This document shows, in pieces, positions 9,091 through 17,423 of a stretch of 64,000 nucleotides of DNA; the first letter of the stretch is position 1, and each line of letters starts with the position of its first letter. The DNA comes from Amycolatopsis antarctica. Its GTDB lineage: Bacteria > Actinomycetota > Actinomycetes > Mycobacteriales > Pseudonocardiaceae. The DNA lies in assembly GCF_002262875.1 (NCBI RefSeq), contig NZ_NKYE01000022.1, positions 38,655 to 102,654 on the forward strand, given 5' to 3'. The notes beneath the pieces are model-generated. The model was not told where the DNA came from. It made no database searches and saw only the letters and a program-made list of their open reading frames with translations. Both the position numbers and the translations under genes were made by a program.

Positions 9091-9981
9091 ATGCGGTACG
9101 GCGTGATGATCGTGAACTTCGGTGACGGGACGGATCCGTCCACTCTGCTCGGCTGGGCGCGGTACGCGGAGGATCGCGGATTCGGCTTCGCGATGACCTC
9201 CGACCACGTCGCGGTGACCCCGGACGTCGCCGAGCAGTACGAGGCGCCGTTCTACGATCCGTTCGCCACCCTGGCGTGGCTGGCCGGGCAGACCTCCCGC
9301 ATCGAGCTGGGTACCACCGTGACGGTGCTGCCGTACCGGCATCCGCTGCTGACGGCCCGGATGGCCGCCAACATCGACAGGTTCAGCGGCGGGCGGCTGA
9401 TCATGGGTGTGGGCGTGAGCTGGCCGCGTCAGGAGTTCGCCGCGCTGGGCGTGCCGTTCGCCGAACGCGGCGCCATCACCGACGAGTACCTGGACATCGT
9501 GATCCGAGCGTGGAGGGAGGAGAAGATCTCCGCGCACGGCCGGTACGTCTCCTTCGACGACGTGGCCACCGGCCCACTTCCCGTGCGCCCTCCGCCGGTC
9601 TGGGTCGGCGGGGCCAGCCCGGCCGCGATCCGCCGCGCCGCCCGGTTCGGTGACGCCTGGCATCCGCTCAACCTGCGGCTGGACTGGCTGCGTGAGAAGG
9701 GGCTGCCCGCGCTGCGGGCCGCCGCGGAGGCGGCGGGACGCCCGGTGCCGGACTTCGCCCCGCGCCTCCCGTTGCGGATCACCGACTCCGCGCTCGGCGA
9801 GGACCGGCTGCTCGGACAGGGCACACTGGACCAGATCCGGTCCGACATCGAGGCGCTGGACGGACTCGGCGCCACGCACGTCCTCTTCGACACCTACCCG
9901 GGCAGCCCGGCGGAGTTCCGCCCGCCCGCGCAGGAGCAACGGATCCTGGACCTGCTCGCCGAACGGGTCCTCGGCTTCTGA
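9091..9981 (+). CDS. LLM-class F420-dependent oxidoreductase
   Basis: A 296-residue luciferase-like TIM-barrel protein. It has 'GWARYAEDRGFGFAMTSDHV' near the start, 'TSRIELGTTVTVLPYRHPLLTARMAANIDRFSGGRLIMGVGVSW' in the middle and 'PPPVWVGGASPAAIRRAARFGDAWHP', all hallmarks of actinobacterial LLM proteins that use F420 or FMN. The cofactor choice is known for the family, not shown here; the substrate is unknown. A good ribosome site (GGGGGCGG) precedes the ATG. It follows the PucR gene on the same strand by 60 bp and ends in a convergent arrangement with the secreted esterase gene. Confidence 0.9.
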   Translation: MRYGVMIVNFGDGTDPSTLLGWARYAEDRGFGFAMTSDHVAVTPDVAEQYEAPFYDPFATLAWLAGQTSRIELGTTVTVLPYRHPLLTARMAANIDRFSGGRLIMGVGVSWPRQEFAALGVPFAERGAITDEYLDIVIRAWREEKISAHGRYVSFDDVATGPLPVRPPPVWVGGASPAAIRRAARFGDAWHPLNLRLDWLREKGLPALRAAAEAAGRPVPDFAPRLPLRITDSALGEDRLLGQGTLDQIRSDIEALDGLGATHVLFDTYPGSPAEFRPPAQEQRILDLLAERVLGF

Positions 9982-9992
9982 CGCCGGCGGGC

Positions 9993-10017
9993 CAGGTACT
10001 CGCAGGCCACGTACCTG
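9993..10017. terminator. Weak hairpin between convergent genes
   Basis: CAGGTAC and GTACCTG form a 7-bp stem with an 11-nt loop in the gap between the LLM gene and the convergent esterase gene. No T-run follows. It is a possible bidirectional terminator, low confidence. Confidence 0.35.
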
Positions 10018-10087
10018 CTAGTCACGTGCCGCCCGGCCGGTTCGTCGCGGTGCGCGAGGCTACGGCTTCCCCCGACGCCGCGGGAGT

Positions 10088-11467
10088 TCAGTCGCCCAGC
10101 GCGCAGCCGTCCCCGGTCACCTCGGTGGCGGGCACGGTGCGCGAGGCCGGTGGCGCCTGTCCGTCCAGCCAGCCGCCGAGAGCGTCGAACGCGCTCCGGA
10201 AACACGGGGCGATCGGGCGCAGCCGGTCCGGGTGGACGTCGACGAGTCCGTCGGAGTGGGTGCCGTTCTCGATCCGGTAGTAGCGGTGCCGGTCACCGCG
10301 GCCGCGGCCGCGGTCGGCGGTCATCCCGGCGTAGACGTCGGAGTCCCGGGAGATCGGCAGCAGGGTGTCCAGCGTGCCGTGCAGGGTGATCAGCGGCGCG
10401 CCGATCCGGCCGGTGAGCCCGATCCGTTCGACGGCGCGGTGCACCTCGGGTGGGCGGGAGACGTAGTCGTAGTCGGCGTCGCAGGCCGGGGTTCCCGTCG
10501 CGCAGTAGGGGATCCCGGCTTCCAGTTCGCCGTCGAAGGCCGGGTCGAACTCCTCGCGGTACACCCGCTGGGTCAGGTCCCAGTAGACCTCGTGGTGGTA
10601 CTGCCACAGGAACTCCGACCCGGGGGCGAAACCGGCGTCGAGGATGCGCTGCCTGGCCGTTTCGGCGTCCGGGCCGCCCGCCGCGTACACCGGGAAATCG
10701 CGCAGGGTGGCGGGCAGGTAGTCGAACAGGTTCGGGCCTTCGCCGCGCCAGAGTGTGCCCTCCCAGTCCACTCCGCCGTCCCACAGTGCCGCCCTGTTCT
10801 CCAGTTGCCAGCGCACCAGGTAGCCGCCGTTGGACAGGCCGGCGGCGAGTACCCGGTCCGGGGCGCGGCCGTAGTAGCGGTGGGCGGAGGCGCGGGCGGC
10901 CAGGTTGAGCTGGGTGACACGGTGGTTCCACTCGGCGACCGCGTCACCGGGGCGCCGCCCGTCGGTGTGGAAGCCGGCGCCGGTGTTGCCCTTGTCGGTG
11001 GCGGCGAAGGCGTAGCCCTGCGCGAGCACCTGGTCGGCGATGGCCCGGTCGTTCGCGTACTGGGCACGGTTGCCGGGCGATCCGGTGACGACGAGCCCGC
11101 CGTTCCACCGATCGGGCAGGCGCAGGGTGAACTGTGCGTCGTGGTTCCAGCCGTGGTGGGTGTTGGTGGCCGAGGAGTCCGGGAAGTAGCCGTCGATCTG
11201 CACGCCCGGCACCCCGTGCGGCTGGGGGAGTGCCTGCGCGGTGAGCCCGGCCCAGTCGGCGGGCACGGTGTGCCCGGAGGCGACCGTACCGGCCGTGGTC
11301 AGCTCGTCCAGGCAGGCGGACTTCTGTTGCTGCGCAAGGGGAACGCGGGCGCGTTCGATGCCGGAGCAGTGTCCGTGCTCCGAGGCCCCGGCGGCCGCGG
11401 AGGGGGACAGCACGGTGCTGGCGGCGAGTGCCGCGGCGCAGACGGCGAGCAGGCGGCGGGCACGCAT
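10088..11467 (-). CDS. Secreted alpha/beta hydrolase, tannase / 3-hydroxybutyrate-oligomer-hydrolase-like
   Basis: A 459-residue exported esterase. Residues 1-27 are a clear signal peptide ending in ...PSAAAGASE. The nucleophile is S212 in GLSNGG, with a C-terminal Asp (GTLDTLLP) and His (NGTHSDG) completing the triad. The 'SNGG' elbow and large size resemble the tannase/feruloyl esterase and 3-hydroxybutyrate oligomer hydrolase superfamily. Given the 3-hydroxybutyrate dehydrogenase and permease 5 kb away, extracellular cleavage of hydroxybutyrate oligomers is a plausible role. An aromatic ester substrate is equally possible. It lies downstream of the GntR gene on the same strand with a 117-bp gap. 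Confidence 0.72.
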   Translation of the reverse strand: MRARRLLAVCAAALAASTVLSPSAAAGASEHGHCSGIERARVPLAQQQKSACLDELTTAGTVASGHTVPADWAGLTAQALPQPHGVPGVQIDGYFPDSSATNTHHGWNHDAQFTLRLPDRWNGGLVVTGSPGNRAQYANDRAIADQVLAQGYAFAATDKGNTGAGFHTDGRRPGDAVAEWNHRVTQLNLAARASAHRYYGRAPDRVLAAGLSNGGYLVRWQLENRAALWDGGVDWEGTLWRGEGPNLFDYLPATLRDFPVYAAGGPDAETARQRILDAGFAPGSEFLWQYHHEVYWDLTQRVYREEFDPAFDGELEAGIPYCATGTPACDADYDYVSRPPEVHRAVERIGLTGRIGAPLITLHGTLDTLLPISRDSDVYAGMTADRGRGRGDRHRYYRIENGTHSDGLVDVHPDRLRPIAPCFRSAFDALGGWLDGQAPPASRTVPATEVTGDGCALGD

Positions 11468-11584
11468 CGGGGCCTCCTGGGGGTTCGGTGTCCCCGCACG
11501 GTAGGGATCCGCTCGTGAACGCGGTATGGGCGCCGGTCATACAGCGGTGGGTGCGCGCGTGGTGCGCGGGACCACCCGTCTCGT

Positions 11585-12253
11585 TCAGCCGAGTCCGGCG
11601 AGCAACTCGTCGAGGAAGCCGCCCGCTTCGGCCGCGGCCCGGCCCGCGTCCTGGTCGCGGATGGCGTCGAGCAGCCCGTCGTGCCGGATCTGGTGCAGGT
11701 TCACCGGCTCGCCGGCGGTGGAGCGCACGCTCGCCGTGACGGCTTCGGCCAGGCCCTGGTACAGCTCGGCGAGCAACGTGTTGTGTCCACATCGGACGAC
11801 CGCGAGGTGGAACTCGGAGTCGACGCGGGCGAACTCGTCCGCCCGGCCGGCCCGCTGCGCCTCGTCACGTGCGCCGAGCAGCCCGGTCAGCTCACGCAGT
11901 TCCTCTTCGGTCCTGGCGGTCGCGGCGAGCCGGGCGCCCTCGACCTCCAGCGTGCGCCGTACCTGCAGTACCTCGCGCAGTTCCGATCCGCACAGTCTGC
12001 GCACCGCACCGGAGACCTCGCTGGTGGCGCGGACGTAGGTGCCGTCACCCTGGCGGACCTCCAGCAGTCCGGCGTGCGCCAGCGCGCGCACCGCCTCGCG
12101 GACGGTGTTGCGGCCCACGCCCAGGCTCGCCGCCAGCTCGGCTTCCACCGGGATGCGGTTGCCCACCGGCCACTCGCCGCCGCGCACGGCTTCGCGAAGC
12201 TGCTCGATCGCCTGGTCGACGAGACCGGTGCGGCGTGTGGTCGCCAGCGGCAC
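11585..12253 (-). CDS. GntR-family (FadR/FCD) transcriptional regulator
   Basis: A 222-residue regulator. The N-terminal winged helix-turn-helix contains 'AIEQLREAVRGGEWPVGNRIPVEAELAASLGVGRNTVREAVRALAHAGLLEVRQGDGTYV'-type features (helix 3 at VGRNTVREAVRAL). The C-terminal all-alpha FCD ligand domain carries the usual Asp and His metal residues (DSEFHLAVV; HLQIRHDGLLDAI-like 'HQIRHDGLLDAIRDQD'). A GGGAGGG ribosome site 9 bp upstream of the GTG at 12253 decides the start over a TTG twelve codons earlier. It is divergent from the CynX-type exporter. Two palindromes in the shared gap are its likely operators. Confidence 0.92.
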   Translation of the reverse strand: MPLATTRRTGLVDQAIEQLREAVRGGEWPVGNRIPVEAELAASLGVGRNTVREAVRALAHAGLLEVRQGDGTYVRATSEVSGAVRRLCGSELREVLQVRRTLEVEGARLAATARTEEELRELTGLLGARDEAQRAGRADEFARVDSEFHLAVVRCGHNTLLAELYQGLAEAVTASVRSTAGEPVNLHQIRHDGLLDAIRDQDAGRAAAEAGGFLDELLAGLG

Positions 12254-12274
12254 TGTGACGAACCCTCCCGTTGA

Positions 12275-12309
12275 GATCGGTTCAACCAATCATCCTATGT
12301 CTGTCATAG
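12275..12309. promoter_or_regulatory. Divergent promoter with two operator palindromes (GntR gene / CynX-type exporter)
   Basis: Site 1, 12275-12291, is a 17-bp near-perfect dyad (GATnGGTT-C-AACCnATC) of the type bound by FadR-subfamily GntR proteins. Site 2, 12295-12309, is CTATG-5 bp-CATAG. For the rightward gene, TTCAAC at 12281-12286 (-35-like) and CATAGT at 12305-12310 (-10) put the transcription start exactly on the A of the ATG at 12317, a leaderless mRNA. Each palindrome covers one promoter element, so binding would repress. That the adjacent GntR protein is the ligand-responsive repressor is inference. Confidence 0.62.
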
Positions 12310-12316
12310 TAGCCGC

Positions 12317-13564
12317 ATGGTCGCCGGATCCACCGTGCCCGCGTGGGGGCAGGAGCCCGAGCTCGACGGTGCCGTCGAGCTCGCCGGGCGAGGCTCGCGC
12401 CGGGTGCTCACCGGCGGGCTGCTGCTGGCCGTCGCGGTGGTTCTGGTGGCGGTCAACCTGCGACCCGCGATCACCAGTGTGGGCCCGCTGCTCGACGAGG
12501 CGCGGGTGGCGCTGGGTGCCTCCGCCGTGTGGGCGGGCGTGCTGACGACCTTGCCCGGCCTGTGTTTCGCCGCGGCGGGGCTGGCCGCGCCCCGGCTGGC
12601 CCGCCGGGTGGGGATCGGTGCCGCGGTGGGTATCGCGATGGCGGTGCTGGCGGCCGGGCTGGCGGTGCGCGTGGTGGGCGGCCAGCTCGTGGTGCTGGGC
12701 GGCACGCTGGTGGTGACCGCGGGCATCGCGCTGGCGAACGTGCTCATCCCGGTGGTGGTGAAGGATTCCTTCCCGTTGCGCATCGGGCTGATGACCGGTG
12801 TCTACACGGCGGCGTTGCAGGGCGGCGGCGCGATCGGTTCGGCGCTGAGCCCGCCGCTGGACACGGCGCTGGGCGGGTGGCGGCCGTCGCTGGCGAGCTG
12901 GGCGGTGCTGGCCGTGCTCGCGCTGGTGGTGTGGTCGGTGGCGGCCCGCCGGGGGACGAGGCGGCGGGACTCCGCGGAGGAGGCCGAAGCGGGCGGGCGT
13001 TCGCTGTTGCGCAACCCGCTGGCCTGGACGGTGACCCTGTTCTTCGGCCTCCAGTCGTTCCTGGCGTACGTGGTGATGGGCTGGCTCCCGCAGGTGCTGA
13101 TGGACGCCGGGGTGAGCCGGGGTGACGCGGGGTTGCTGCTGGGGCTCGTCTCGGTGCTCGCGGTGCCGATCAGCCTGGTGGTTCCGGCCGTCGCGGCCAG
13201 GCAGAACGGGCAGACGGGCTGGATCGTCGGGCTGACCCTGTTCGCGATCGCCGGGCTGACCGGGCTGATGATCGCGCCCGGCGGCGCGCCGCTGTTGTGG
13301 TGTGTGCTGCTGGGTATCGGTATGAGCGTGTTCTCGATGGCGTTGACGACGATCGCGTTGCGGTCGCGGACCGGCGCCGACACCGCCCGCTTGTCCGGGA
13401 TGGCGCAGGGCTTCGGTTACCTGCTGGCCGCGGCGGGCCCGTTCCTGTTCGGCCTGTTGCACGAGCTGACCGGGAGCTGGACGGTGCCGATCGCGATGCT
13501 GCTGGTGGCGCTGGTCGCCCAGCTCGTCTTCGGGGGTCTCGCGGGCCGTCCCCGGTACGTCTGA
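12317..13564 (+). CDS. MFS transporter, CynX/NimT (cyanate permease-like) family
   Basis: A 415-residue, 12-segment membrane protein. 'VNLRPAITSVGPLLDEAR...GVLTTLPGLCFAAAGLAAPRLARRVG' and the central 'NVLIPVVVKDSFPLRIGLMTGVYTAALQGGGAIGSAL' are diagnostic of the CynX/NimT subfamily, which moves cyanate-like anions or nitroimidazoles. Many actinobacterial members lie beside GntR regulators, as here, and probably export or import small organic solutes. The ATG at 12317 is likely leaderless (see the promoter entry). The substrate is unknown. Confidence 0.9.
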   Translation: MVAGSTVPAWGQEPELDGAVELAGRGSRRVLTGGLLLAVAVVLVAVNLRPAITSVGPLLDEARVALGASAVWAGVLTTLPGLCFAAAGLAAPRLARRVGIGAAVGIAMAVLAAGLAVRVVGGQLVVLGGTLVVTAGIALANVLIPVVVKDSFPLRIGLMTGVYTAALQGGGAIGSALSPPLDTALGGWRPSLASWAVLAVLALVVWSVAARRGTRRRDSAEEAEAGGRSLLRNPLAWTVTLFFGLQSFLAYVVMGWLPQVLMDAGVSRGDAGLLLGLVSVLAVPISLVVPAVAARQNGQTGWIVGLTLFAIAGLTGLMIAPGGAPLLWCVLLGIGMSVFSMALTTIALRSRTGADTARLSGMAQGFGYLLAAAGPFLFGLLHELTGSWTVPIAMLLVALVAQLVFGGLAGRPRYV

Positions 13565-13576
13565 GCGGCGCGCCGG

Positions 13577-14971
13577 TCAGTCCAGCGGGAGGCCGAGCAG
13601 GGCGTTCTCGACGAGTTCCGGCATCGCCGGGTGGATCCAGTACTGGCCGTGGGCCATGCTGCGCGCGTCGAGTCCGAAGCTCATCGCCTGGATCAGCGGT
13701 TGCAGCAGGGTCGGTGCCTGCGGGCCGATGATGTGCGCGCCGAGGAGCAGCCCGGTCGCCGGGTCGGCGATCAGTTTGGCGAACCCGCTGTGGTCCTCCA
13801 TCGCCCAGCCGTAGGCGATTCCGGCGTAGTCCTGGGTGGAGGTGACGTAGCGCAGGCCCTGTGCCTCGGCTTCGCGTTCGGTGATTCCGACGGAGGCGAT
13901 CTGCGGGGAGCCGAACACGGCGTGCGGTACGTAGCGGTGGTCGGATTCGATCGGCTCGCCGGGGTGCAGCAGGTTGTGCTGCACGACGCGGGCTTCCTGG
14001 TTGGCGACGTGTTTGAGTTCGTACGTCGAGGACAGATCGCCGAGCGCGTAGATGCCGTCGACGCCGGTGCGCTGGTGGCTGTCGACCCGGACGAAGCCGC
14101 CGTCGGTGGTGTCGATGCCTGTCTTCGCGACGTCGAGCAGGTCGGAGTTGGGCCTGCGGCCGGTGGCGACGAGCAGCACCCCGGCTTCGATGCTCGACGG
14201 TCCGTCCGGGCCGTCGAGGTCGACGGTCACGCCGCTACCGGTGGCGCGGACGGCGGTGGTGGCGGTGTTCAGCCGCACGTCGAAGCGGTCGCGGGCCAGT
14301 GCGGTGAAGCGTTCGCTGATGTCGGTGTCCTCGCGGCGCAGCATCGCGCCGGAGCGGACGACCACGGTGACCTCGACGCCGAGGGCGGAGAACACGTGCG
14401 CGAACTCGGCGGCGATGAAACCCCCGCCGAGAATGACCATGCGCTCGGGGAGTTCGTCGAGGCGCATCACCGTGTCGGAGGTGTGGTACGGCACGTCGGC
14501 GAGGCCCGGTACGTCCGGTACGGCGACGCGGCCGCCTGCGGCGAGTACGAAGCGGTCGGCGGTGATGGTCTCGGTGGCGCGGCCGTCGTCGAAGGACACC
14601 GCGAGTTCCTTGTCGCCGACGAAGCGTCCGGTGCCTTCGTAGACGGTGGTGCCGGCGTTGTCCTCGTGGTGGAGGCGGTACTCACGGCCGCCCGCGGCGA
14701 TGGGGTCGATGCGGCCGAAGATGCGGTCGCGGATGTCGCGCCAGCGCACTCCGGTGAGTTCCTCGTCGACGCCGAAGCGCGCGGAGTGGCCGGGCGTGGC
14801 CGCGAGGTCGGCGGTGTGCACGAACATTTTCGTGGGGATGCATCCGACGTTGAGGCAGGTGCCGCCGAAGACGCCCTTCTCGACGATCGCCGTTTTCCAG
14901 TCGGCGAACCGGTGGTCGAGGATCGAGTTGCCCGATCCGGTTCCCACGATCACCAGGTCGTAGTGCGGCAC
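13577..14971 (-). CDS. mtr: Mycothione reductase
   Basis: A 464-residue flavoprotein disulfide reductase that regenerates mycothiol from mycothione with NADPH in the cytosol. It starts 'HYDLVIVGTGSGNSILD' (FAD motif) and has the redox pair C39/C44 in GGTCLNVGCIPTK. An NADPH-binding GGGFIAAEFAHVFSALG lies near residue 180, and the C-terminal dimer interface holds the His-Glu pair (HPAMPELVENAL). The 'GTGSGNSIL' signature separates mycothione reductases from lipoamide dehydrogenases. A GAGGG site precedes the GTG at 14971; the frame further upstream lacks homology. This supports a mycothiol-producing actinomycete. Confidence 0.95.
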   Translation of the reverse strand: MPHYDLVIVGTGSGNSILDHRFADWKTAIVEKGVFGGTCLNVGCIPTKMFVHTADLAATPGHSARFGVDEELTGVRWRDIRDRIFGRIDPIAAGGREYRLHHEDNAGTTVYEGTGRFVGDKELAVSFDDGRATETITADRFVLAAGGRVAVPDVPGLADVPYHTSDTVMRLDELPERMVILGGGFIAAEFAHVFSALGVEVTVVVRSGAMLRREDTDISERFTALARDRFDVRLNTATTAVRATGSGVTVDLDGPDGPSSIEAGVLLVATGRRPNSDLLDVAKTGIDTTDGGFVRVDSHQRTGVDGIYALGDLSSTYELKHVANQEARVVQHNLLHPGEPIESDHRYVPHAVFGSPQIASVGITEREAEAQGLRYVTSTQDYAGIAYGWAMEDHSGFAKLIADPATGLLLGAHIIGPQAPTLLQPLIQAMSFGLDARSMAHGQYWIHPAMPELVENALLGLPLD

Positions 14972-15388
14972 GACGTCATCCCTCGTTTCCCGTTGTGCGC
15001 CTGCGTTGTCGCGGCAAGCGGCCCGTCCGGCGGCATTGGCGGCAACCGTCCGGCCGATGCTTTTGTTCCCGCGCGGTTCGCGGCGGCGCTGTCCTAGTCC
15101 GGCAAGTCTAGGACGCCGTGGCCCGTCCGGCGTGCGGGAGTCTTCGCCGGTCACGATTCGCGGGTGAGGGTTCGGCGGCGGGGTTCGGCGGCGGGGTTCG
15201 GCGGCGAGGGTGGCGGAGCCGGAGCGCTTCTGGTGCACGGGCGGGAGTCGCGGTTTCCGTCTGCCGCCCGCTCGCCTACCTGGCGTCGGTTTCGGCATGT
15301 CCTGTCGTGTCGACGGGCGGGTGCGCCGAAGCGCCGCACGCTGCCCGGCCAGTTCCGGCGGTGGCGCGTTCGGTGCGGCTGTTCGTGG
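14972..15388. other. Intergenic tract upstream of mtr with a 13-bp tandem repeat
   Basis: About 420 bases with no credible gene, lying between the HNH stop and the mtr start. It should hold the mtr promoter, but I see no convincing -10/-35. At 15171-15209 the 13-bp unit TTCGGCGGCGGGG occurs three times in tandem, the last copy with one change. Confidence 0.6.
15171..15209. repeat. 13-bp x 3 tandem repeat
   Basis: Three adjacent copies of TTCGGCGGCGGGG (the third ends GAGG). It lies in non-coding DNA behind the DUF222-HNH gene. It is a simple-sequence repeat likely to vary in copy number. Confidence 0.8.
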
Positions 15389-16642
15389 TCAGAAGGGTGG
15401 CGCGGCGGGACGTGGATCTGTCAGCGGAGCGGGTCGGCTGGTGTGGACGTTGCCGGTGGGGGTGGTGATGTGCAGGGCGCCGGTGTTGTCGGTGGCGAGG
15501 TGCCAGCCGGGGAGGTCTTTGAGGCGGTGGTGTCGTCGGCAGAGTCCGGTCAGGTTGTCGGCGCTGGTTTTGCCCCCTCGTGCCCAGTCCTGGGTGTGGT
15601 CGATGTCGGATACGTGGGACGGCCGGTGGCAACCCGGCATCCGGCATTCCCGGTCACGCACCTTCACCCACTCGGCCAACGCCGCCGGCGGCCGGTAGCG
15701 GGCCCGCCCAACGTCACGCACCGTCCCGACGACCGGATCGGTGACCACCTTGCGCAGCACCGAACCCGAGTTGGTGGCGAGGTGGCGGGCCAGCCAGGCC
15801 GGTACCGGCCCGTGACCAGGTAGCTCGGCGGGATGGTCGTCGACCCCGGCCAGGGTGGTCGCGGCGACGTGGACGAAAACTTCGGTACGTGTCTCGGCGG
15901 TGCGGTGGCCGAGGCAGAGTTCGGCGAACACGTCGGTGCGTAACTGTTCCAGGGTGCGGGTTTCGCCACCACCGCGCAGGGTTTTCGCGATCCGGTCCAC
16001 ACGCCCGTAGATCGCCGTGGCGGTGTCGGTGGGCAGATCGGCGATCAGGGTGCTCATGGCGTCGTCCTGGTGCACCAACTGCACGCTGCGTTCCAGACGC
16101 CGCTTCCGCGCCCGCTCAGCATGCCCGTCCGGATCGACGGCCACGACTTGCCGCACGGCGGCGCGGCGAATGCTGGACGGATTCCGCCCGTCCAGTCGAC
16201 CCACCATCGCCGCGTCCACGGCAGCGGCGTGCTCGTCCGACAACGGATTCGTCGCATCGACGATCTTGGATGCCTTGTAGCTGTCGATGGTGCCGGTGTC
16301 CAACGCAGCCAACGTTTCCGGTAGCCGTGTGGTCGACGCCTGCGCCATCGCCACCATCCGCTGTGCACGGTGCTCGGTGGTGGCCAGGGTCAACGCGACC
16401 TCCGCGCCCACACCGCGCGACTCCTCCGACAACGCGGCGAACCGAGCCACCGCCCGCACCTGCACAGCCTCGGCACGCGATCGGGCGACCTCGGCATCGC
16501 GCATCACCCGAAGAAGCCCCCGCGCCGACAACGAAGACAGTCGAACACCAGCCAGACCCCCGTGATCAACCCGCACCGTTTCCCGCGAATCCATATCAAG
16601 AATCGCAGCCAACCGAACCTCAACAGATCCCCCATCGATCAT
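15389..16642 (-). CDS. DUF222 / HNH endonuclease family protein (13E12 type)
   Basis: A 417-residue protein of the large actinobacterial 13E12-like family. Residues ~30-310 form the helical DUF222 domain ('LSARGLLRVMRDAEVARSRAEAVQVRAVARFAAL', 'RVDRIAKTLRGGGETRTLEQLRTDVFAELCLG'). The C-terminus is an HNH nuclease with 'RDRECRMPGCHRPSHVSDIDHTQDWARGGKTSADNLTGLCRRHHRLKD', containing the paired CxxC-like cysteines and the DH...N...HH residues intact. The family is multi-copy and behaves as a mobile or selfish gene; the physiological role is unsettled. It sits alone, flanked by repeat-rich, lower-GC non-coding DNA, which fits acquisition. Confidence 0.9.
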   Translation of the reverse strand: MIDGGSVEVRLAAILDMDSRETVRVDHGGLAGVRLSSLSARGLLRVMRDAEVARSRAEAVQVRAVARFAALSEESRGVGAEVALTLATTEHRAQRMVAMAQASTTRLPETLAALDTGTIDSYKASKIVDATNPLSDEHAAAVDAAMVGRLDGRNPSSIRRAAVRQVVAVDPDGHAERARKRRLERSVQLVHQDDAMSTLIADLPTDTATAIYGRVDRIAKTLRGGGETRTLEQLRTDVFAELCLGHRTAETRTEVFVHVAATTLAGVDDHPAELPGHGPVPAWLARHLATNSGSVLRKVVTDPVVGTVRDVGRARYRPPAALAEWVKVRDRECRMPGCHRPSHVSDIDHTQDWARGGKTSADNLTGLCRRHHRLKDLPGWHLATDNTGALHITTPTGNVHTSRPAPLTDPRPAAPPF

Positions 16643-17423
16643 GAACCCATTCTACCGACACCCCCGAACAATTCCCATCACACCATCGAGCACCCCTAAC
16701 AACGAACGGTCCATTCATGCGTAGACCCGTCGACCGAAACGAGGAGAACCAGAGAAACGCTTCCGGTATTGACGTCGTATCCACGAGGAGTCGACGGATC
16801 GAGCCACTACGCGCGCGACGCAATATCGACACGTCGACGAATCCCCCAGCGCCAGGCCTTCGCCGACCTCACAACACCCGAACGCGACCAGCGCCGCTGT
16901 GCAGTCAGAAACCCGGACGGCCGATGCCGCCCAAGCCACCCACGCCACCAATGCACTCACCGAAGGACAACCGGACGCAGCAGCAGGGGAACAAGCCCGA
17001 ACGCCGCGCACTAAACAAACGCGACAACCAACCCGCACCGAGAAAAAACGACACCGAGAAACCCGTCCCGTGGGGAACTGTCGCTGACGACCAACAACGG
17101 CAAACGCCCCGAGGAGCGACAGTTTCACACGGCCCGCCGAAGGCGTGCCGTAAACCCGAGAAACCCACCCCGATACGCCCCACCGCACCGTACGCGACAG
17201 CCCGATATGCCGGGCGTGCCTGAAATCCGCGAGCACCCCCGGTGCGTGCCGGATTCCCGTTCCGCCACGTCACTCCGATACACGGGGCGTGCCCGAAATC
17301 CGCGACCCCCGGGATACGTGCAGGGTTTCCATTGCGGCACACCACCCCCATACGCCGAGGGTTCCCGATCCGAGAACACCATCCTCGATGTACGTCCCGA
17401 GTTCCCGTTCCAGGAAGCCCTCG
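16643..17423. other. Gene-free, lower-GC tract with degenerate repeats
   Basis: About 780 bases between the HNH gene and the M15 peptidase gene. The open frames here (for example 16717-17223) are Lys/Arg/Pro/Asn-rich, have no domain pattern and lack the local codon bias, so I do not call them genes. The tract holds an inverted repeat (AACTGTCGCT at 17076-17085 and AGCGACAGTT at 17115-17124) followed by 73-bp degenerate tandem repeats. It looks like decayed accessory DNA. Confidence 0.6.
17129..17420. repeat. 73-bp-period degenerate tandem repeat, 3-4 copies
   Basis: Copies begin at about 17129 (most diverged), 17202, 17275 and 17348. The shared core reads like GGCGTGCCnGAAATCCGCGA followed ~25 bp later by GTGCnGGnTTCC. 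Copies at 17202 and 17275 are the closest to each other. No gene covers the array. On the minus strand the two best copies give a repeated motif around 'RNGNPAR', which reflects the repeat rather than a demonstrated protein. Confidence 0.75.

Noticed and set aside
16717..17223. A 168-codon open frame in the tract after the HNH gene
   Set aside because: Lys/Arg/Pro/Gln-rich composition, no domain pattern, codon third positions unlike real genes here, and it runs into the repeat array.
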